DNA of 7,859 bases from Candidatus Brocadiaceae bacterium (GTDB taxonomy: Bacteria; Planctomycetota; Brocadiia; SM23-32): positions 1 through 7,859 of the forward strand of contig PUNP01000916.1 of NCBI GenBank assembly GCA_003551785.1, given 5' to 3'. The translations under genes and the position numbers were made by a program. Of the stretch, positions 6,474 through 7,859 are shown piece after piece. The notes beneath the pieces are model-generated. The model saw nothing but the letters and a program-made list of their open reading frames with translations. It was not told the DNA's origin and searched no databases. Each line of letters starts with the position of its first letter. Position 1 is the stretch's first letter.

Positions 6474-7826
6474 TTAGATCTCAGTTTCTGCCGGTATTTT
6501 TATTCTTTTCTCCTTTTCCACATTCCGTCGCCTCAGCTTTTCCCTTGGACAATATGGGAAACACCGCGCGCAGGCCAGACAATCGCCCGGGTCCGCGCGA
6601 TATTCATCACTCCCGCGATGGGCCGTATGTCTGATGAGCGTGAGGGCGACGACCAGTCCGATGAAAGCGCCCAGCAGACGGCTTCCCCGGTGGAAATTCG
6701 TCCGGATACCATCGGCACGTTCAAAAAGGGAGTCTGCGCTTTCGTGGCCGGTGCTGCGGAACGCTTCGGTTTCATCCGTCATACCGCTTACCCGACCGGT
6801 CGTTTCCAGATAAAGCCGCTCGGCCAGACGCACATCAGGATGGGTTTTTGAAAGCAAAGCACTCGCCTTGGCACCTCCCCATCCGCCAAAAAACACAAAC
6901 ACCGGCAGCAGAACGATCAAAACCACAAAGATTACCTTACCCCGTGACATCTGTTCTTCGGGTAGTTTCCCGGTAGGAGGGCGGATTGCTCCGAACGGGC
7001 AACTGTCCTCACACAGCCTGCACTGAATGCACTCATCAGGACTGATCTTGACCTTCCATTTCGAGAGCCGCGAAAAGTGCCGCAGGAAAACAGCATAGGG
7101 ACACAAAAACCGGCAATAGGGCCGGCCGATAAAAATGCCGGTGACAAGAAAGACTCCGCCGAGCGCCAGTATTCCCGCATTGCCGCTGAGCCGAAAAAAT
7201 GACACAAAAGGGTCGTAGCGGCAAATGATAAACCCCGCTCCGTTGACAACCAGAAGAATGGCCAGTCCGAGATAGAGGTATCCTAAAAGCCGCAGTGGGA
7301 CCTCGGCCCAGTAGGGAACGGAAACCGGCTTGAGCAGTACTACGTCCTGGATCGCGCCCAGCGGGCATACCGAACCGCAAAACACCCGTCCAAAAAAAAG
7401 CGATACGACCAGCGGCAGAGTGAAAATCATGAGCACAGTCAGCGGGAGCGCATAACCGCTGTCGAAGACCGTCAGTGCAAGGTTCTGCGTCGCACCGATG
7501 GGGCAGATGCAACCTTGACGCCAGAAACCAAAAAAGGCCAGCGAGAATATCATCAGCACAAAAACATAACGACGCTTCCGCTTTTTGAATACCAATAACG
7601 CTGCTATTACCAGGGCTGCGAACAATACGGCAATGCTAAGGCATTCGTATAATTCAGAGGCGGGCGCGGGCGTATCGGTGGCCGGCATCTCGTAGCCGCT
7701 TTCAAAATCCGGGGGTGGGAACCGCCACGTATCGCCCACAGCCGATGAAACAAAACCCCACGTAAAAGACAGCATTATCGACAAAAACAAAATACCTGAT
7801 CTTGATTTTAAGCAAGTGTTGATCAT
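6474..7826 (-). CDS. NapH/NosR-type membrane polyferredoxin (4Fe-4S binding membrane protein)
   Basis: 450 aa. A signal-like hydrophobic start (11-30) precedes about seven membrane segments (about 61-80, 87-101, 126-147, 178-200, 218-235, 297-316 and 382-400). Three Cys-Pro repeats follow segments: QGC106-I-C108-P, C150-GSV-C154-P-L-G-A-I-Q-D and C238-RFL-C242-P. Next comes a classical cluster motif C266-x2-C269-x2-C272-x3-C276-P, and near the C-terminus another, C416-x2-C419-x2-C422-x3-C426-P. ICRYDPFVSFFRL (201-213) is a further family-like segment. Basic stretches (81-86 and 428-436) put both ferredoxin motifs in the cytoplasm and the 317-381 loop outside. NapH/NosR-family proteins pass electrons between the quinone pool or cytoplasm and extracytoplasmic partners. 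The ATG at 7826 has GAGG 10 nt upstream; the promoter would lie beyond the window edge. A link to the propeller and NADH module is inferred from orientation and proximity; a 660-bp gap containing the small gene separates them. Confidence 0.93.
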   Translation of the reverse strand: MINTCLKSRSGILFLSIMLSFTWGFVSSAVGDTWRFPPPDFESGYEMPATDTPAPASELYECLSIAVLFAALVIAALLVFKKRKRRYVFVLMIFSLAFFGFWRQGCICPIGATQNLALTVFDSGYALPLTVLMIFTLPLVVSLFFGRVFCGSVCPLGAIQDVVLLKPVSVPYWAEVPLRLLGYLYLGLAILLVVNGAGFIICRYDPFVSFFRLSGNAGILALGGVFLVTGIFIGRPYCRFLCPYAVFLRHFSRLSKWKVKISPDECIQCRLCEDSCPFGAIRPPTGKLPEEQMSRGKVIFVVLIVLLPVFVFFGGWGGAKASALLSKTHPDVRLAERLYLETTGRVSGMTDETEAFRSTGHESADSLFERADGIRTNFHRGSRLLGAFIGLVVALTLIRHTAHRGSDEYRADPGDCLACARCFPYCPREKLRRRNVEKEKRIKIPAETEI

Positions 7827-7859
7827 TGAATAAAAGCCTCAGAAGCTGCAATAATAATC

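Overview
The window (7,859 bp, moderate GC) looks like chromosomal DNA of an anaerobic or facultative bacterium, most likely a member of the Planctomycetota/Lentisphaerota/Kiritimatiellota (PVC) assemblage or a nearby uncultured lineage. The support is indirect: the propeller protein carries a W-P-x-F-R-G-P-x-G-S-G motif that is very common in planctomycete-type PQQ-like proteins, and a GACTTATAG-type short tandem repeat lies between two genes. No rRNA, tRNA, CRISPR array, IS element or phage gene was seen.

Layout. Positions 1-150 hold the 3' end of an unidentified plus-strand gene. An intergenic stretch with four 9-bp repeats and a promoter/RBS leads to a plus-strand gene (317-1690) for a CstB-like persulfide dioxygenase with an inactive and an active rhodanese domain. 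It converges with, and overlaps by 14 bp, a minus-strand cluster that fills the rest of the window. In transcription order (right to left) the cluster contains: a membrane NapH/NosR-type polyferredoxin (7826-6474); a small antitoxin-like protein of 71 aa with its own promoter (6259-6044); a three-TM protein with an extracytoplasmic PQQ-like beta-propeller (5812-4058); and, translationally coupled to it by an ATGA overlap, a 794-aa fusion of NuoE, a second [2Fe-2S] thioredoxin-like domain, NuoF and a 2x[4Fe-4S] ferredoxin (4061-1677).

The fusion has the architecture of HndA+HndB+HndC (or HydC+HydB) of NAD(P)-linked and electron-bifurcating [FeFe] hydrogenases, but no hydrogenase catalytic subunit is present in the window. 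Its neighbours are a membrane iron-sulfur protein and an extracytoplasmic propeller. The working hypothesis is a redox module that moves electrons between NAD(H)/ferredoxin in the cytoplasm and a membrane iron-sulfur protein, with the propeller outside as scaffold, sensor or partner. The sulfane-sulfur gene next door may be functionally linked (reduced sulfur metabolism) or only an adjacent gene. This assembly is the most interesting content of the window; its substrate cannot be read from the sequence.
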